Source of the DNA: Nemertoderma westbladi
Lineage: Eukaryota; Xenacoelomorpha; Nemertodermatida; Nemertodermatidae
DNA length: 52,410 nucleotides
Assembly: GCA_032718475.1 (NCBI GenBank)
Contig: JAUCBJ010005129.1
Location: 1 to 52,410, forward strand
Direction of reading: 5' to 3'
The notes below the pieces were generated by a model. It did no database searches. It saw nothing but the letters and a program-made list of their open reading frames with translations, and had not been told where the DNA came from. Shown here one piece after another: positions 31,222 through 42,824 of this stretch (position 1 is the stretch's first letter; every line of letters begins with the position of its first letter). The position numbers were made by a program, and so were the translations under genes.

Positions 31222-34200
31222 TTAAGTTGGGGAGTCCCTAGATGTCGGTTGGATTAGGGAAGTGGTCGTGGGAAGAGTTTCTTGCCTTCCATAGTTTCCG
31301 GAGAGCTCTCTGTCTCTTTCCAGTAAACATAAACGTCCCACTGGGCGATTGAGCTGTTGAGTCTCAAAGACTATCCCTGGTTTCTTAAAGTTCCGCCGCA
31401 TGACGACGAGCTCTACTGATCGCACCAAACCATCGCTCGAGATATAAGTCTCGATGATACGTCCTGTTTGCCATCGCTTACATGGGAGATCGGGGTCCAC
31501 AATAAGCACCATGTCTCCAGCGCTGACGTTTTCTTGCTGCGCAAACCACTTAGTTCGAAGTTGTAGAGTGGGCAGGTAATGTTTCTCGAAATGGTCAGCG
31601 AAACGACGGGATAGCAACTGCATAAGTTGCCAGGTTCGACGGCAGTACTCGTCTCCGTCTGTGATCTCCGATCGTGGGAGCATGGCTACGGGTTTCTTCA
31701 GTAGAAAGTGCGCGGGTGTTAGCGCTTCCAGGGAATCAGGATTTGAAGAGACTGGCATAAGCGTTCTTTCGTTGAGATAGGCGGCGATTTCCTCCATTAA
31801 CGTCCGCAATAGTTCGTCGGTGAGATAAGCGCGACAAGGCACAATAAAGTGGAACGCAGTCTTCACGCTCCTAATCAATCTCTCCCAACTTCCTCCCCAC
31901 CAAGGGGCGTCGGCGGCGTTGAAGGTCCAGCTAGACGCTGTTATCCTTAGCTGGTCGTCCACCTGTCTTTTATTCCAGTCCTTTACGTAAGCTTGAATTT
32001 CGTTGTTGGCGCCAATGAAGTTTGTTCCCTTATCCGATCTCATCGTGTTACTGGTTCCGAAGCGAGCGATCTGTCGTCGTAAACTCAACACGAAGCTGTT
32101 GGTGGATAGATCGTTTACCATATCGAGATGAATGGCTCTACAAGTCATACAAACGAAGATGACACACCATCTCTTGACTATAGTCCGGGCACGATATACT
32201 TCGATAGGGCCAAATAAATCCACACCGGTATTAGTAAAGGGTGGTTCATAGAAGCTTACTCTTTCCCTAGGTAATTCTGCCTCTCGCTGGGTTAAAGGCC
32301 TACTGAATGCTTTCCTACAGGGTATGCAGTTCCTAAGAACTTGGTTCAGAGCCCTACGGGGTTTATAAAAATAGTAGCGAGTTCGAATTTCGCTCAGAAC
32401 TCGCTCTCTACCAGCATGATACAGTTTGCTATGAACATCTACAATCATCTTGATTTGTATGTCAAGATTTCTAATGAGGATGGGAAACTTAGTGTCAAAG
32501 GATAACGGGGCGTTGGTGAGCCGACCTCCAACACGTATTAACCCATCTATCATGGTACTAGAGAAGCGATCCCTTAAGCGCATCTGCGGATTTCTTAACA
32601 ACAGGAAATACTTATCGGGATCCTCATAGCATTGTAGGAGTCTCAGCATCTGTTTGTTGGTTTCATCATGCTCCTGGTAACTGATCTTCTCCTTTAGAAA
32701 CCTGTTGGATACCTTGTATTGGGGAAGATCTTTAACAACATGGACTCGTGCAGATGTTGATGGAGCATCATCACTATTGGTCTTCGTTCCGGAGTAACGA
32801 TGATGAAAACATCGTTTCAAATAGGTAACAGCTTTACAGAGCCGATTCCAGGAACTGTAGTGACGTATCGCTCTCGGCAAGAGAGGTGAGAGTCCTTGCG
32901 AGATATCTGGTATTCCAGATTTCCAATCCTTGTCACGGATTTCTAAGACTTCTTTCGTCATGGCGGTGGGTTTCTGATCCAAAGCATCATCTCCGGAAGT
33001 AAATAATACAGATAGATCAACCGCAGGTTTAAACAACTTCGATTTACTCGCTCGAGTTTTGGGTTTAACTTTCTCCGCTCCCTTGGCCTGTCTGATCTCT
33101 GCTGTTGTGAGATGGGGAGGCCATTCTTCTTCTTCCCTGTAGAGAAAGTCGGGTCCTCCTAACCATTCGGGAGTATTTACCAATTCCTTTGGAGTCGCTC
33201 CTCGGGACGCGATGTCTGCTGGATTAATCGTTCCGGGGCAATGTCTCCATTGGTCCATCGTCGTGCGACTAAGTATGATGGCTACCCTGTTGGTAACGAA
33301 GACGCTGAACTGACAGACTTCATTGGTTATATACTCTAACACGAGTAAAGCGTCGGTCCAATAGACAGTCTTCTCTAATGGATAGTCAATCTGTTCGGTT
33401 ACATTCCGGCCGATGGCTGTAGCGTATAGAGCCGCCTTTAACTCCGCTCGAGGAACTTTCAACTTGTTGTTGATTAATGCCTTAGAAGTAACCAAGGCGA
33501 CTTTGATTCCATCCGGAGTTTCCACTCTTAGGTAGGCTACTATACCGATTCCCATATCGCTGGCGTCTCCAAACACATGGAGTTGATAGGAATACGTAGG
33601 GAGAACATGACCAAAATATGAACGGGAAATTATAAAATCCTCGATGGCTGGCAGAGAATCTTCCCATTTCATCCACTTCTTCAATAATTCTCCCTTAAGT
33701 GGATCGTCCCATGAGTGGTTTTCAAGCCACATTTGTTGTACCAAACTACGAGCAATCAATATAACTGGGCTAATAAATCCCAATGGATCTAAATAAGTGC
33801 TCAGTATACTTAAGCAAATCCGTTTGGTTCGAACTGGATTATCTCGCTGTTTTAGCTGGAAAAACAGGATATCTCGCTCTGTGTCCCATTTCAAGCAGAG
33901 TGTCTTGGTCTCTGGCAGATCATCTTTGATCAAATCGAGATCTTTCGCTCCTCGATCTTCCGCAGGGATCGACTCCAGAAACTCACGGGAGTTGCTGGTG
34001 AATTTGGTTAATCGAAATCCACCTCCTTTTAAGCACTCTACCGTTCCCTTAGCGACCTCAATGGCTTCCTCAACTGATGGGAGGGACTTCAGATTGTCAT
34101 CCATGTATATGTCTCTCTTGATGTTGTCGATCACTTCCTTAGAGAATGCCTCTCGGTTGTCCTCTGCAGTAGTACGCACTACCGAACAGGCGTTGGAAGG

Positions 34201-34368
34201 GCTTGAGATTATCCCAAAGGCCTGGATGGTCATCCAGTACTCCACCGGTTTCTGGTTGAGATCTCCTTCGGGCCACCACAGAAATCGTAGACTATCTCGA
34301 TCCCTATCTAACACCTTGACTTGTAAGAACATGCCTTCTATATCGGAGGCGAAAGCAATCGAATATTG
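31222..34368 (-). CDS. Family A pol: RT second half, RNase H, integrase
   Basis: Continuous frame of about 1,048 codons after an in-frame TGA (34369-34371). RT catalytic box IYMDDN near 34100; RNase H with HVFGDASD, PRAELKAAL and YWTDAL; NPADIASRG; integrase zinc domain (KLYHAGRERV ... CIPCRKA, about 32310-32440), core with DLFGPIE (first Asp), MRSDKGTNF (second Asp) and GGSWERLIRSVK (Glu); C-terminal DUF5641-like region with KRWQTGRIIETY. All catalytic residues are present, so this half looks functional. The ORF as given starts at the codon after the TGA; there is no authentic start here. Confidence 0.9.
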   Translation of the reverse strand, partial: QYSIAFASDIEGMFLQVKVLDRDRDSLRFLWWPEGDLNQKPVEYWMTIQAFGIISSPSNACSVVRTTAEDNREAFSKEVIDNIKRDIYMDDNLKSLPSVEEAIEVAKGTVECLKGGGFRLTKFTSNSREFLESIPAEDRGAKDLDLIKDDLPETKTLCLKWDTERDILFFQLKQRDNPVRTKRICLSILSTYLDPLGFISPVILIARSLVQQMWLENHSWDDPLKGELLKKWMKWEDSLPAIEDFIISRSYFGHVLPTYSYQLHVFGDASDMGIGIVAYLRVETPDGIKVALVTSKALINNKLKVPRAELKAALYATAIGRNVTEQIDYPLEKTVYWTDALLVLEYITNEVCQFSVFVTNRVAIILSRTTMDQWRHCPGTINPADIASRGATPKELVNTPEWLGGPDFLYREEEEWPPHLTTAEIRQAKGAEKVKPKTRASKSKLFKPAVDLSVLFTSGDDALDQKPTAMTKEVLEIRDKDWKSGIPDISQGLSPLLPRAIRHYSSWNRLCKAVTYLKRCFHHRYSGTKTNSDDAPSTSARVHVVKDLPQYKVSNRFLKEKISYQEHDETNKQMLRLLQCYEDPDKYFLLLRNPQMRLRDRFSSTMIDGLIRVGGRLTNAPLSFDTKFPILIRNLDIQIKMIVDVHSKLYHAGRERVLSEIRTRYYFYKPRRALNQVLRNCIPCRKAFSRPLTQREAELPRERVSFYEPPFTNTGVDLFGPIEVYRARTIVKRWCVIFVCMTCRAIHLDMVNDLSTNSFVLSLRRQIARFGTSNTMRSDKGTNFIGANNEIQAYVKDWNKRQVDDQLRITASSWTFNAADAPWWGGSWERLIRSVKTAFHFIVPCRAYLTDELLRTLMEEIAAYLNERTLMPVSSNPDSLEALTPAHFLLKKPVAMLPRSEITDGDEYCRRTWQLMQLLSRRFADHFEKHYLPTLQLRTKWFAQQENVSAGDMVLIVDPDLPCKRWQTGRIIETYISSDGLVRSVELVVMRRNFKKPGIVFETQQLNRPVGRLCLLERDRELSGNYGRQETLPTTTSLIQPTSRDSPT

Positions 34369-34371
34369 TCA

Positions 34372-37300
34372 CAATCTTAAAAGAATTCCCAACAAAGATT
34401 GAAGCAAGTTGGGTCCGGGTAGCAATTCAGAGTTAAGGGATTGACCCATGTAAAGAGCGGAGCCATCAAACACTACTCTCACTTCATGTGGCTTACCGGG
34501 TTTAGGAACGTAATGGTGGATTAAGTAATACGTTCTTTCAGTCACAGGTGTTTCTTCCGGTACTCTCTCCGCGTATCCCTTACTAATAAATTTTTCCAGC
34601 TGTGTTTGATACATTGCTTTAGCTGAAGAATTAGCTGTAAGGCGTCGATGGAGTTGCGCGATTCTTTTTTCCGCCAGGGGTCTGTTATTGATGAACTTCG
34701 GTTCTCTCTTGCGAAAAGGTAAACCGACTTCGTACCTTCCTTGATCTTTGAGGAAACGTGTAGTTGTCTCTTGGATCTGCTTGGCCCTTTCCTCTTCCAC
34801 CGACAAGGCTTTATCGTAGGAATTGGGCTCTACCGCCTCTTGCGTAAAGAATCGTACAGCATGTTCATCTCGAGTCTTGGCATTGCAACGCTCAATGACG
34901 TCATTTAACTCGTCGTTATAAGCTTCTCGTTCAGGTGGATAGAGAAGTTGACATAAGTTCACTTGGTTTTGCCAAGCCTCGTTTTCCTTAAGGAGATCGA
35001 TGGTATTCTCCTCATCAAAAAGCTGGTGAACGTCGTCATTATCTGAGGAGTATGGAATTCCCTCAGTTGAGTTGTCTCCCTCACCGGTATCATCTTCCCA
35101 TTCACTCACCTGGCATACGCTCTCTGGCGGTAGTCTTTCTCTGAGTGTTCTACGGGAAGGGCCAGTAAAGTACCAACCTACTCTAGTTCTTACCGCATAG
35201 GTCTGTAGGGGCTGCGGTTGAGCAGGCCGTTTCTCTAACGTCTCCAGCGCCTCATGCGCGTTTTGGCCGATGAGTATTTGCACTCCAGGATAATCAGTCT
35301 GGAATCGAGGTATGTTAAGATGTTGGATGCTCTCATCCTCGTCCCAATTATAAAGGTCTGCTTGAGTAGTAGCGAAGTTCTTTATAGCCACCATTTTCAC
35401 TGACCTTATGCTGTGTTCTCCTAGTTCGTCCTGGGGGGTGGACAACGCTCCTACATAATAATCAGCTGTTATTGTAGATTTCCAAACTTGCATAATGCCT
35501 GACATGTTGAGCTTAGTTTGGAACTTGGGTTGTCCAGCAAATATATCTTCGGCTAGCTCTTTGTCGATGAATGTTCCTGTACTACCGGAGTCAAGGAGGG
35601 CGTTCACTACATAACTCCTCTCAGGTCCGTGAACCCTTACTTGCACCACAGGAAACTCTCGGATCCCTACATTGGAAGATGGCTCTTTCCAAGGTGGTTG
35701 TCGCTCAGAAGTAGTTAAAGTAAAGTCGTTGTCTGTATCTTTTTCATATGTGAGTGCTCGATACACTGCGGTATTTATCATGTAACAGGATTCGTTTTCA
35801 TCGGAGAACTCGTCTGTATAGAATCCTTCCATCTCAGATTGATCAGTGTCGTTCACATCACTGAATTGGACATGTAGCTCGGAATCACTTACCTGATTCG
35901 GACTATTTCGATCGAATTCAGCGTGCAACAAGATATGATGTTTCGCACCACACTTTGCACACCTTATGTCAGAGAAACAGGTTCGCCGTTGGTGTCCTTG
36001 TCTGAGGCAATTATAACATAACCGCTTATCCCACATGACTTCGCGTCTCTCCGTTAATGATTTCTTTAGAAATTCATCACACCTATTCAAATGGTGGGTC
36101 CCGTCACACAGCGCACATTTCGGTTTGATGTTACTTACCTTATTCTGAGTCACATTGTGTACACTTGCTCTTTCTTCGGGCTTTCTCACCTGAATTCTCT
36201 TGGGAGACGTGGGAGGAGTTTTTCTTATCGGTTCTCTCCTGTCATTTGCTCGAGACTTGAATTTACTTACCTGATCTTTAGGCATTTTATTGACATAATA
36301 AGATCTCTCAGTGTCTTTCCCGCTATCTTCTCCTTGAGAAGTCTGGCTTTCGCCGTCGTCTGTATAACACACTGGTGTTACCTTTCTCCTAGAGACGGGT
36401 TTTTCACTTACCTTGTTTTCCGGTGTCTTCTCTCGGGACTGCTTGAGGAGTTGCAATTTCACTTCTCCATCCAAGAATGACATGAGATCAGCCATGGTAG
36501 GGTCTCGTCGTTGTTGTTCCATCATATATAGTACTTTCTTATCCCAGCGTGTGCCTACCCCACCTTTCGGTAAAGTAGAAGCCACAGCTCCAATGACCAT
36601 AGAACTTTGGTATTCATGAGACTTACCTAACCAATCTAATTGTCTACAGATCTCTTGAATCTCATCGGAAAACTCTATTATCCCACTGCTGATGAACTTT
36701 CTGGGCGCTACTAATTTTGCATATAAATACTTAGCGATATTATTCCTATTACCATACCTGATGTTTAGTGTGTCCCAAACTTGTCTTAATCCGTCTGGAT
36801 GTCCAATAAACTTTAACGCCATTAACTTGGGAGATCCTTCCAAGCAGTCGATGAGGTATCTAAGTTTTTCTCCATTAGATAGTACAGAGTTCTGTATGTT
36901 ATCTTTGTAATATTCATTAAAAGGTAACCATTTCATCTCATCTCCATTGAACTTGACGATCTCTCCCACCTTCACCGCTTGCCGGGCTTCGGTTCTAGCC
37001 ATTTGACGCGTAAAACTTTCTTGGGCCATCGTGTTATTTAATATCGAGTTATCGGTATATAAATTTCTCGGATTATGATCAGTTCTATATGGAATATCAT
37101 TATCAACAGGTCTATAATTACCCTTAATAGGGTTCACTATAGGAGTTTCTACTTCGCTAGCAGTATATATGCGTGTAGGCTCCACACCTTGCGCATGAGA
37201 TACTTCAGACCTAACAGGTTGACACATTGTTACAGAGGGTGGCGGTATACCCTTTTGAGTATTTACTAATTTATCGCGTTCTAGCGCGATACTTTGCTGC

Positions 37301-37980
37301 ACTTCTTGCAACTCTAGCCTACTTTCCCTTACTGTGCCCTTGAATTGCTGGACAGTCTCCTGCATCTGCCCGAGCAGGATATCCATCCCCCGCCGTCTCT
37401 CGTCCACCCATTCGACCGCCGAAGCGGGAGTTGCCAACGTTGTAGCGGGCGGACGAGGGACAACAGGCGACAAATTATGAATATTTCGCTCGGAGTCCAG
37501 GACCTGAACTGTCCCCTGGGCAGTTCTATGGGGCACAGGTAGCTTAGTGCTATGCAGAGGGAATTTAGAGGTAGTTTCAGGGAGCACAGGTGTGTCTATC
37601 ACCGAAGGGGTGATTTCAAGAACAGGCCTAATTATTTCAGGCTCATCTACTATAGTAGGGAGTCTTTCTATTTTAATTATTTGGTCTGTGGGCTCTGTAC
37701 TACCTAAGTTGGTGTTATTTAGTTGCCTTCTAACAGCTGGAGGCAAATCAGGCAATTTCTGACGGTGGAATGTTCTTTTACGTCTACTTAGACGAGATCT
37801 ATTTCCCTTGCCTTCAGTATCGGTGGTATCGCCTTCCTCAGATGATGTATAACCCTGTCTTTTGGGAGTAGATCGATTCATCATCTGCATATTACTAGCT
37901 GTTAACTGTTTATTTATGCAGTCTTGATTCTCCTGAATGTTTTCCAATTCTAATTGGGTGGTTTCTTCAGTCGCTCTCCG
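34372..37980 (-). CDS. Family A gag-pol: capsid region, zinc knuckles, protease, RT first half
   Basis: Frame of about 1,203 codons between two in-frame stops (TAA 37981-37983 upstream, TGA 34369-34371 downstream), all in one phase. It contains a DUF1759-like capsid region (VKFNGDEMKWLPFNEYY), three Cys/His modules (CALCDGTHHLNRC, CYNCLRQGHQRRTC, CAKCGAKHH; about 35930-36115), aspartic protease NALLDSGSTGTFID (near 35580) and RT from RTYYLIHHYV and VVFDGSA. The TGA falls within a conserved RT block just before the DIEGMFLQV motif, where an Arg codon would be expected, so it looks like a CpG C-to-T mutation. Confidence 0.85.
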
Positions 37981-39354
37981 TTAGGCTTCTGCCACTGCCT
38001 CTGCTGTTGCCAGTGCCGCTTTTCTTTCTGCTTCGGCCTCTGCCTTTGCTGCAGCTACTGCCGCTTTTGCCTCTGCCGCTGCCACTGCCGCTGCCGCTTT
38101 TGTTTCTGCCGCTGCCACTGCCGCTGCCGCTTTTGTTTCTGCTTCTGCAGCTGCCACTGCTGCTGCTACTGCCGCTGCCTTTCTGTCTTCTATACGTTTT
38201 TTCTCTACTTGTTCTTCCTGGACTCGTGTGATGCGGAGTTGTTCATCAAATTTAGCCTGATTCGCAGCCATCATTTCCACATCGATGGCATCCAACACAA
38301 GCTTGGTTCCTTCACTATTAGGGCTAAGTCCCTCTAACCTTCTCCTCAACTCGTCATCACCTAAAAAACGTTGATAGTCTGACAGATAAATGTCAATGGC
38401 ATCCCTCTTATGCGGTTTCTCTGCCGTCGCTTCACTTTCCACTTGGGAAAAAGTAGCGTCTGTTGATTCTCCATGGGTTGATCGCTCCTCCAGCTGAGCT
38501 TTCCACTGAGCTGTTCCTTGAACCTGGAGACTCACCCGTTGAAACCAAGTCTTTACGGCAACTTGCAACGACGTGTCTTGTCTTTGTTTAGAAGCCTCCT
38601 CAAAGGCTGATAAGATTAGCCTGATTCGTAGAATTCTTTCTCTAACTTGATAAAGCAGCAATCCCTGCTCTTGAGGTCCTTGAGGTTGTTGAAACAGTTG
38701 TTCTTTTAATCGCTCTATAGAGCTGAAGAATCCCTGTGCGTATCCGGCTGCGGACCTCTTCCACACAGCTGGATCAATGGTTTCCTTGGCTACTACCATC
38801 TGGTGTATGTCTTCCCAGGCAGCTTCTGATAAATCAAACGGGAGTCCGGGTCCGGGGAAGTTCCATTGCGACTCGACAATAGACTTCAGTTCTTCACTCG
38901 TGTATCCCGCATAACTATCTCTAGTTGACCGTTGACTTCTCGCCCAATCGATCTGGTGTTCTTCCACCGCGATCAATAACCTAGTGAGTACGGCTGCAGG
39001 AAGGATGAGAAGGGGATCCGTATAAACCGCATCCGTCATCTCTGCTCCGCGCTCGGGTGTCAGCTCTACAGTATCCTCACTACTGGAGCTGCTGGGCCGC
39101 TGAGGAATAAGTTCTTGACTAGCGGGTTGTTGCTGTTCCGCTGCTACTTGGTCCCGCTTGACCTGAGCTCGGGTGCCTATGATAGACCTACGATGTTGGA
39201 CTAGCCTAGGTTCTGTTATTACTACTGGAGGGATGACCTTCCTCACAGTGGGAGGTGAACTGAACTTACGACCAGACGGTTGTACGTCTCTATCTGAGTC
39301 GCAGATAGTTACATCTAATAAACTGTCTGACAGGTTCTGCTTAGTATCAGACAT
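37981..39354 (-). CDS. Family A gag N-terminal part with Ala-rich coiled coil
   Basis: ATG start (39352-39354) and 457 codons ending in TAA at 37981-37983, in the same frame as the downstream gag-pol. It is acidic and helical, and the last 60 residues are Ala/Glu/Lys repeats (AAAVAAAEAETKAA type) encoded by a GC-rich tandem repeat near 37985-38180, predicted coiled coil. The stop is directly followed by CGG. Readthrough would join it to the capsid region; otherwise it is a nonsense mutation. The long distance from the LTR (2.25 kb) implies a long leader. Confidence 0.75.
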   Translation of the reverse strand: MSDTKQNLSDSLLDVTICDSDRDVQPSGRKFSSPPTVRKVIPPVVITEPRLVQHRRSIIGTRAQVKRDQVAAEQQQPASQELIPQRPSSSSSEDTVELTPERGAEMTDAVYTDPLLILPAAVLTRLLIAVEEHQIDWARSQRSTRDSYAGYTSEELKSIVESQWNFPGPGLPFDLSEAAWEDIHQMVVAKETIDPAVWKRSAAGYAQGFFSSIERLKEQLFQQPQGPQEQGLLLYQVRERILRIRLILSAFEEASKQRQDTSLQVAVKTWFQRVSLQVQGTAQWKAQLEERSTHGESTDATFSQVESEATAEKPHKRDAIDIYLSDYQRFLGDDELRRRLEGLSPNSEGTKLVLDAIDVEMMAANQAKFDEQLRITRVQEEQVEKKRIEDRKAAAVAAAVAAAEAETKAAAAVAAAETKAAAAVAAAEAKAAVAAAKAEAEAERKAALATAEAVAEA

Positions 39355-41606
39355 ATTTGTGAGTACAGTTGAATGCCTACTGCTATATTACAGTCTAAGC
39401 AAGTCTAGTAATTCAGTATTAACTGCTAGCCTAGTAATTAATTACCGATACTGCTACTCAGTGTAGCGTGATATATATAATATATTAAATACCGGTATGC
39501 TTATAGTATATATAAGTATTATTACAGACTAGGTTTATCACAGAATACCGGTATAATTTTAGCACAAATATATATAAATATATAATAGGCCTATCGGGAA
39601 TACCGGTATACAGCTTACAGTTTGTAGTATATATAATTCTGGACTAGAATTAATTACAAGCACCGGTATAATTTCAGCCTAAATTTATAGAAATAAAGAT
39701 AATAGACCTATCGTAAATACCGGTATATCAATTATTTTAAATAATTGAATTTCTGTATTTTAGGGTTACTTGATTACTTTACTTACTTTATTACCGTTAT
39801 TTGAGCAGTAGTCCAACTGATATGGAGACCTAATGGTTGTCTGGTAGGCCTACTATTTATAAATCGTTAGATTTGATTTATAATATATATATACCCGTTT
39901 TAATGGGTTTTGTCAAATGTTTGAAATAAATGTTATTATTTCTGGGGTAATCACTACACAAAGCGGTGCGCTTTCAGTGAAGTGTTACTTATAGGACACT
40001 AAAACAAATAATTCTAATTTACCTAAGTTACTTAATACTACAAATTACGTACAATTCGGGTTGAGATTACAATCTCTAAATAAACACAAAAATTTACAAA
40101 AAACACAAAATACGAATTTTTAGGGTAATTTTACAAGAAGTCTACAAACCAGCCTAACAAAGGGTTAGAAATCTGGTTATTACAACGGACAGGGTACTAC
40201 GGTATTTGAAAATAATAAGTAGTAGTAAATACACTGCGTTGTCCAGATAGGAAAATACCACCGCCTGACGACCTATAGCCGTATCGCTATAGGTTCTACG
40301 TTATGTATCACGGAGTGTTCCTACCTAGAAGTTAATAGAGCTAATCGAACGTGCCTATTAACCACTTTACAACACAAATATAATGCCTACACTAATTACT
40401 CTCGGAAAGCACTGTACACTAAACCCTAAATTAGGTACGAGTACTTGTACAACAGATAATCAGTAGTTAAATATACTTGAACAGCTAAAAGAACCACGGC
40501 ATCTGCTGGAGTGACCGATGCACAAAATCACCAGTCTTTACCTACGCCAAGCAGCTCGTGTAGTACCGAGGTTAATTTAACTATAGCGGTATGTATAACA
40601 AACACAATTACTGTAGGAACAAACTTGGGGAATGAATGTTGCGAATAATCACATAAACTCTGAATAATAAATATTACGCTACGCGTACAAACTACTCAAA
40701 CAAAATGCAGACCGAACACTGACAGACTACTATCAAGCCTAAGCAAACTACGGTATATGCAGACTCCGAAATAATTAGGTAGTATGCGTTCTAACCCAGT
40801 AGTACGACTTATTCTTTAATTGGGGGTTTACCTTACAGCGTTCGCTGCCCCTACTTCCTAACCGTTCTTTATCGGACAAGTGATCTACACACGCTGCAAT
40901 CCGTTCAGACCTAATAACAGCCAGACAACTATCCAGCCTACAAATTATCTAAATAAAATTATACGCTACCCGTACAGACTTACACAAACAAAGTACAGAC
41001 TAAACGATGGCAGACTACTCTCAAGCCTAAATAAACTACAGGACATGCAGACTCCAAAATGATTAGGGAGTATGCGTTCTAACCCAGTAGTACGACTTAT
41101 TCTTTAGTTGGGGGTTTACCTTACAGCATTCGCTGCCCCTACTTCCTAACCGTACTTAATCGGACAGGTGATCTACACACACTGCAATCCGTTCAGACTT
41201 AACAGCAATCAGACAACAGCTCAGCCTACAAATTGTCTGTACAATCTGATCAGGCTTACACGCCTTCTGTTCAATACTGGCCTACAAACAAATAAAACTT
41301 GACAGAAATAAGTAAAAATCTCAATAAAAAACCAGGGCTGCAGTCCCTGATTAATTATTAAGGCCTACCGGTATATAACAATCAAATCGAATAATACTAA
41401 TGTACTTATACGGGAAGTACCGGTTAGGACAGTTAGGCCTACGGACCTACAGAAGTACCGGTTCTAGCAGTTGGACCTACGGACCTACGGCAGTACCGGT
41501 TCTGGCAGTTGGGCCTACTGACCTACAGATGGACCGTTCAGGTTTACCGGTTGACCGGTACTTTCAACTTTATTGCTTACTGCAATAAAGAAGCAATATC
41601 CGTTAT
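39355..41606 (-). promoter_or_regulatory. Family A 5' leader
   Basis: 2.25 kb between the 5' LTR and gag without a supported gene. It is rich in ACCGGTAT motifs at 39480-39730 and 41365-41570 and holds a 288-bp tandem duplication, listed separately. It presumably includes packaging and splice signals; none can be identified by eye. Confidence 0.5.
40669..41244. repeat. 288-bp tandem duplication in family A leader
   Basis: Unit 1 about 40669-40956 and unit 2 about 40957-41244 align along their length (for example AGTATGCGTTCTAACCCAGT at about 40781 and 41069), with roughly 10-15 percent differences, so the duplication is older than the insertion of this copy. Confidence 0.8.
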
Positions 41607-42819
41607 TGTTCGCGCTTTCAGACCTTTGGCAGTTTAACCCGCCAGATTAAGATGTCTTCTAGATATTAAATCGCCTTTTAGCCTATGACAAGTATTTGAT
41701 TCACTACACTAGTCGAAACCAATCTGTGCGCGACCATTCACCCGCTGGATATTCCCGGGAGATTGGGTTCGACGGTTTAATTTTATTGCTATGTAAGCCT
41801 AATGTATTATTCGACTGACAGTATTATATAATCTCTGACAATATTATTCACCTTCGGGAATATTAACAGTTCCTTTAGGACGTGGCGCTTTATTTATATA
41901 AACAGAGTTATGACTTAAACTACTCACAACGATATGGCTTAATTATAATTCACATATATGGCGCATTCTTTAGGAAATGCTTCTTTAACAGACTCACTCA
42001 TATACAATGCTGCACAATACTGCACACTAATCTGCCAATCTTCACTGATTTTAGTCACATATAAAAGGAACACAGACTGACTCATGTAGGGTCTATCAAA
42101 TAACATTAGATTCACTTCAAACCACTTTAACATAAGTCACAATCGTTATTGGTAACCTTTCTCTCTTACCTTCGGTATATCAAGAATATTGGGTGTCGGG
42201 GTTATTTCTCGTTATTCCAATATAATAATTCATCAACAAATATAATGAATAACCGACAACAAATAGCAGTATACAGTATTGATTGAGCAGGTAATTTTTA
42301 GCAGTTTCAGCAGTTATTAAAAGCCGTGTGTCAGCAGTGATTACGAAATTGCAGTGATTCCATGAGTTAAAGGATATATGTCCTTATAATTAAACCTACT
42401 AGTGTTGAGCTAAAAAGCAGAAAGCACAAAACACTACAAAGCCGTTCTTTCGTGGCTTTGAAAAACTCGTGACTACTGCTCTATACGAGGATACCAACTA
42501 CCCTTATTCCACGAAGCTCCCGTTCAACACAGAGAAAGAGCAGTGAGATAGGAAAATTTCAGTTCAGTAGCTCTGTGATAGGTCAAAATCAAGGCTAACT
42601 CAAATTCTATTGGGAGATACAAAAACAAGGCTATGACGCAACCTTTCTAGGCTGGTTGGCCGATTAAACAGAGCCCAGATACCTGCGTACAGCAAATCAG
42701 CCAATAAGCTGGTAGCTTGCACTATTTTAACTATAGATCCCCTTTAGAGTATTCTAGCGACCGGGGGGGGAACTGGCCAACAAGGCAAACGAATCAGTTA
42801 TCCCACAAAAGCTTTTACA
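41607..42819 (-). repeat. Family A 5' LTR, copy A2
   Basis: 1,213 bp, practically identical to 26963-28162. The one visible difference is a 13-nt net length change near 41907. It ends TTTTACA at 42819, followed by CAGGT, the candidate target duplication. Confidence 0.9.
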
Positions 42820-42824
42820 CAGGT

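Larger units (their letters stand above)
26958..42824 (-). mobile_element. BEL/Pao family A retrotransposon, copy A2, LTR to LTR
   Basis: Two LTRs of 1,200 and 1,213 bp (26963-28162 and 41607-42819) enclose a minus-strand internal region: leader, gag, protease, RT, RNase H, integrase, spacer, ORF1 and ORF2 remnants, purine tract. The LTRs look identical except for one replaced segment, TC versus a 15-nt segment (near 27255 and 41907), so the insertion is recent. The flanks CAGAT (26958-26962) and CAGGT (42820-42824) form a plausible 5-bp target duplication with one mismatch. The element lies inside an intron of the fibrinogen-domain gene in antisense orientation. No clear TGG-type primer-binding site follows the 5' LTR. 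Confidence 0.9.

Noticed and set aside
37954-38337. 127-aa Cys/Leu-rich plus-strand ORFs near 38000
   Set aside because: Complement of the Ala/Glu-rich coiled-coil repeat of gag; frame shadows.
41560-41606. tRNA primer-binding site after the family A 5' LTR
   Set aside because: No TGG-initiated match to a tRNA 3' end could be seen next to the LTR; the same holds for family B near 20140-20168.
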